Below are positions 19,938 through 23,789 of a DNA stretch of 23,789 bases, piece after piece. Every line of letters begins with the position of its first letter. Position 1 is the first letter of the stretch. The notes beneath the pieces are model-generated. The model searched no databases. It had not been told where the DNA came from and was given only the letters and a program-made list of their open reading frames with translations. Source of the stretch: Lingula anatina (taxonomy: Eukaryota; Brachiopoda; Lingulata; Lingulida; Lingulidae). The stretch lies in the NCBI RefSeq assembly GCF_001039355.2, contig NW_019775824.1, forward strand, positions 826,832 through 850,620, read 5' to 3'. The translations under genes and the position numbers were made by a program.

Positions 19938-22238
19938 TGTCTCTATATACATGATTATCTGTGTCTGTTCATGGTTCCCATGCTCTCAGCTGTCACCGCT
20001 TGATCGAATAATTAACCTAAACACCATAGAAACGACCTAAGAATACATAACTTTTCTACCACACATGAAAAAAATAAATAAATTGGTGAATCGCTTAACA
20101 AATATAATTAAATTACCATAAAGGGGCTGTGTGATAAATAGAAAACTGGCTATTTAAGGTAACTGGAATTGGTTTTAGGGTGATCCAAAAGCTGTTTATA
20201 TGAAATCTGAATTCAACAATATATATACAAAAACACACCATTGTTTTCTTTTCTATTACGGTATTCTTAAGTTGTTTTCAGGCTTATTAACCGGGCCAAG
20301 ATGATAGCCGAGCGTGTCCATCCATGCCGTTGCCGTCCAACACATTTATTCAATGCCACAACTGCCTTTTTTGTTGTTCCAAGTGCAAAAAGGTGTAAAG
20401 ACAGGTCGAATTTTACAAATCCGTATGATTGCTTAAATTTCAAATATTTTATCCAATAATTCAATGTTCAAACTTAATGCAATGCCCATCAAACAAGTAG
20501 GCCTATATAAGCTTTTATTCAGTACATTGGGCCATGTGCATAGGCTGAAACGTTAAAACTGTGGTAATTGTAGGACTACTTTATATTGGTTCAAACACAT
20601 CCCCCTCCCCCCTCTTTTTTTTTTCTTCTTCGAAGCAATGTGCACTGCTTCTCAACAGCGACACAATAATCTAGTGTACACCATACATATTTTTCTGAAA
20701 AGCTTGTTTAATTTTCTTTATGTAGACTAGGTATTTATATTATTTCTTAGTAAATTTTCTCGTGGCTAAGGGCTTAATCCCATAAGATACTGCCAGCATT
20801 GTTTCAGTTGATAGGAGCTAAACATTGTATTAGTGCTGATGCATTTATATATTTGTGTATTGATGGTTGATCAGTACTCTGTGAATATAGTTCCATACAT
20901 TTACTTCAAATTTGTTAACACCAGCCATTGCTGAAGTAACAACTGCCCCAAAATTCACCAATTTTAAATGTCTTTTGCCATCCATCTTATTCAGTTTTAA
21001 ATTTTCTGTTTGTGGCATTTTCTGCAATTAATCCTTCTACACTGTTTAACAAATTTTGTTTATGATCATTTCCTACTTTCATTTATTGAGGGGTGTGTGG
21101 TTTCAGATCACTCAAGGCAATTACATTAAATTTTATACAATAAATACATAACATGCAAGTTTGTCTAGATTTCACTGTCAGCGACTAGTGGGAGGGTCTC
21201 TTACTTTTTATGGTGGAGAGTGCTTAGAAAGTTAGCATACAATTTGTTTTACTAATAAAAACAGTTTAGGACAGGACCCCTGATGAATTTTACATACTTT
21301 TACACAAACAAATTCAGTGATTTAGGCAGAGTTATTGTCAATATTAATTTGCAAATTATTTATGAATCAAGGTTAAAATGTATCTTTTGGTCAAAGGTGT
21401 AAAGTAAAAGCATACAAAACATGTTACAGCTTTATAAACTAAATGCATAGTTCATATTTCAAATGTTACATGTGATGTTCCCTATCTGATTCAATGCATC
21501 ACATAAACTTATACATAGTGGACATTAGAACAAATAATCAATTCAAACATTTTCTTTTACTTGACTCTGCTTTTAATTCAGTGGCTTTCAAAACTACAAT
21601 AATAAAGGATTTATGTTCATTTTACTGCTAATACATTCATTTCAGATACTTGAGGCATGGCCAATTTCAGTAATATGGTGCTGATCAATCTCAACTTGCA
21701 TTATTTTGAAATCAAACCTCCAGTTTTAACCATGACATTTTCAAGTTTCACCCTTCCCTCGTCCTGTGTAATTACCAATGACACAAAAAGGCAACAGGAC
21801 AACTGCTTAATAAAATTTAATAATACATGTATAATTAAAAGTTACAAAATTTCAAAGAAATTGATCTTAAAGATTTGCACAGCACATTTTCACAGACCAT
21901 ATAAGCTCTATATCCACTTGAAGCATGTGTCCCCGCTGATCTCCACCCTAAAAAAATATAAGCACTCATTAAATAAGGGCACCAATCAACTTTTCAGTGT
22001 AGCAGAGCATACTCTAGTCATGTTCCATCTTTCATTCTATGAAAAAAAAATCAACACACTGTTCTTAAGTTCAAGCCTTTCCTTCAAATTCTTTCAAGGG
22101 ACAAAGTTCTACAGATAGTAATGAAACAATTTCAGCAAATACTGGCTATCTATGCCATCTTCTATGATGCATCATTTAAATCATTTGTATTAAAATATTC
22201 TTTAAGCTTACCAAAGTCTGTCCCACCTATCAAGCAGT
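19938..22238. other. Gene-free stretch, in part probable 3' UTR of the PNISR-like gene
   Basis: I see no convincing coding exon over 2.3 kb. The plus-strand frames at 21657-22118 and 22121-22588 are low-complexity and partly antisense to the RS exon. A minus-strand AATAAA at 21082-21087 could end a roughly 1.15 kb 3' UTR of the gene that stops at 22239. The rest is unassigned AT-rich DNA. Confidence 0.4.
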
Positions 22239-23748
22239 TCACTTGCTTTTCCGACTTGATCTCTTACCATCTGTTGACTCCTCATCACTTTCAGACCTCG
22301 ACTGCTGCTTATCCTTGCGTGATTTCTTACTACTTCTTTCCTTGCCTTCACTGTGTTTATTTTTCTTTTTCTTTTTGTGTCTCTGAGGGGAATCATCATA
22401 GCCTGGACTCTCATTGGAGTCTGACACTGATTTTGTATGCCTTCTTGGCTTTTTGTCTTTTGAACTACTGTCTCTGTTGTAATATTTCTCCTTATGGTGT
22501 TTGTCTCTGTCATATGAATGCCGTCTGTCTCTACTTGAATCCCTACGTCTCTTTTTCTCCCTACTTCCACTTCTGTCTCTGTCCCTAGGCCTTCTATCCC
22601 TACTTCTACTCCTTTCCCTTTCTTTGCTCTTGTGTCTTTCCCTACTACCTTTTCTGTCAGATTTATACCTATCCCTTTCTCTTTCAGGATACTTTTTTCT
22701 GTCCCTATCTCTTTCTTTCTCTCTGTCCCTGTCTCGATATTTTTTGTCTATGTCTTCTTTATGTCTGTCCCTGTCCTTGTCTTTTCCACCATCCCTTCTT
22801 TTGCCTTTGTCTCTAACCTTATGTTCATCCCCATCTATATTCCTTTCCCTGCTACCTCTTCTATCCCTACTTTCACTTCTTGACTGGTGACTCTGACGAG
22901 ACCTTTTCCTATCCTTAAGTTTCTGTTGTGTACTCGATCTACTACTACTACTACTAGAATCAGAACTTTCCCCACTGCTATCAGAGCTATCAGACGAACT
23001 ATCAGATGAAGATGAACTTTCTGAGTGTTTCCTTTTCTTCTCCATTACTTCGTCTTTTAGCCTAGAACTTTTTATTTGAGAGCCATCAACTTTTTCCCTA
23101 GAAAAATGCCTATTATAGGATTTACTCCTGTCTTTCTGCTCTTCAGTGGTTTTCTCCTCATCCTTGACATCAAGACCTGGGATGTTACTGTATCTGTTTT
23201 CAAATGGACGCAGTGCAGGAGCCAGAACTTCTGGTGGAGGAACATTTCCATGCTCTGTACTATCTCCTTTGGCTAAAAAGGATATACAAGTCATCAATGT
23301 ATGTTAAATTTTTTTCCTCAAAATTCCAAAAATGAAGATGCTTTTGCAAATGGTCAGATTAATATTCAGACTCACATGATAAAAATATTTACTGGCCTTT
23401 GATCTAATGAGAAGAATATGTCTACCTTTTTTCAGCTTGGAATCACCTTTTTTCTTCCAAGTAAATAACTTAAAAGATCACAGAATTCAATCCAGAATTC
23501 CAAAACTGAAATCTGGCTCATTTTTTCTATTCCTGTCCATGACATGTACATACCTAACTTCAGTTGCCTTTCCTCTTCCAACCTAGCTGCCTCTGCTTGT
23601 TCCATCTTCAGCTGCCTTTCTTCTTCTTCTATCAACCTGCGTCGAATTGTCTCTTGAAGCTCATCATCAGAGTCTACTTCCTCATCATTATCTTCTTCCC
23701 TAGTGCTCTCATCTGCCTCATCCTCACTACCAGACCCATAGCCTAGCC
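22239..23748 (-). CDS. RS-rich nuclear protein, PNISR-like, C-terminal part only
   Basis: The two last exons are visible: 23748-23554 and 23272-22239 (TGA 22239-22241), joined G/CC in frame. The acceptor at 23748 needs one base from an upstream exon outside the window, so the gene is partial at its 5' end; about 408 aa are seen. The first exon reads GLGYGSGSEDEADE, then DSDDELQETIRRRLIEEEER and an E/R/Q coiled coil, close to the PNISR segment GYGSGDSEDERSD...DDEELRHRIRQKQ as recalled. The last exon has a Pro/Ala linker (PPPEVLAPALRPFENRY), a Ser-rich acidic stretch, and some 250 residues of RS/RD/RE and lysine repeats. Such tails target proteins to nuclear speckles and splicing factors. The family name rests on one short motif and overall layout; another RS protein is possible. 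Confidence 0.65.
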
Positions 23749-23789
23749 CTACAACAGTTTTTGTGTAATTTAAGTACACACATAAAAAT

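Noticed and set aside
21657-22588. Two adjacent plus-strand open frames of about 150 codons each
   Set aside because: Low-complexity, AT-driven composition, no splice context or family motif, and partial overlap with the antisense of the PNISR-like exon.
22501-22890. Plus-strand Leu/Ser-rich open frame that looks like membrane segments
   Set aside because: It is the antisense shadow of the RS/RD-repeat exon; the reverse complement of Arg/Lys/Asp repeat codons yields Leu/Ser/Phe runs.
1-23789. CRISPR arrays, bacterial operons, rRNA or complete tRNA genes
   Set aside because: No regularly spaced repeats, no cloverleaf with both arms, no rRNA signatures; gene structure is that of an animal nuclear genome.

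Overview
The window is nuclear DNA of an animal. It is AT-rich, its genes are split by GT-AG introns with long polypyrimidine tracts, it holds several short non-autonomous DNA transposons, and every recognisable gene is a metazoan one. A tandem pair of cGAS-like receptor genes beside TFG and FAAP100 orthologues suggests a marine invertebrate, most likely a lophotrochozoan such as a bivalve mollusc. That assignment is inference; nothing in the sequence names the species.

Layout. 1-421: probable promoter and non-coding first exon of TFG. 2060-5200 (+): complete TFG orthologue, seven coding exons, 441 aa. 5201-7088: TFG 3' region, with a 550 bp foldback element carrying near-identical 102 bp inverted repeats; TFG and the next gene converge here. 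7089-11434 (-): complete FAAP100 orthologue of the Fanconi anemia core complex, eight coding exons, 820 aa. 11435-13314: gene-free, with a 991 bp TA-flanked element. 13315-13473 (-): an orphan terminal exon candidate. 14237-16090 (-) and 17350-18942 (-): two complete three-exon genes of the cGAS-like receptor (cGLR, Mab-21 nucleotidyltransferase) family, here called A (384 aa) and B (392 aa). 18943-22238: gene-free, with a local tandem duplication and two related MITE copies in opposite orientation, one with a perfect 8 bp target duplication. 22239-23748 (-): the 3' two exons of an RS-rich splicing-type protein, most like PNISR, which runs off the right edge.

TFG (ER export), FAAP100 (crosslink repair) and the PNISR-like gene (nuclear speckle) are housekeeping genes with no evident shared pathway. 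The accessory part is the cGLR pair. Both copies keep the GS motif and all three catalytic acidic residues of cGAS, both lack the cGAS zinc thumb, and gene A has a perfect palindromic NF-kappaB site 191 bp upstream of its ATG. The expected job is nucleic-acid or other ligand sensing, with synthesis of a cyclic dinucleotide for STING. The two copies are about 95-97% alike across the C-terminal exon and the end of exon 2, but strongly diverged in exon 1, the first half of exon 2 and the introns. This points to exon-restricted gene conversion or selection, and is the most interesting observation in the window.

All exon models were read by hand from splice consensus, phase and family similarity recalled from memory; no alignment or database search was run.
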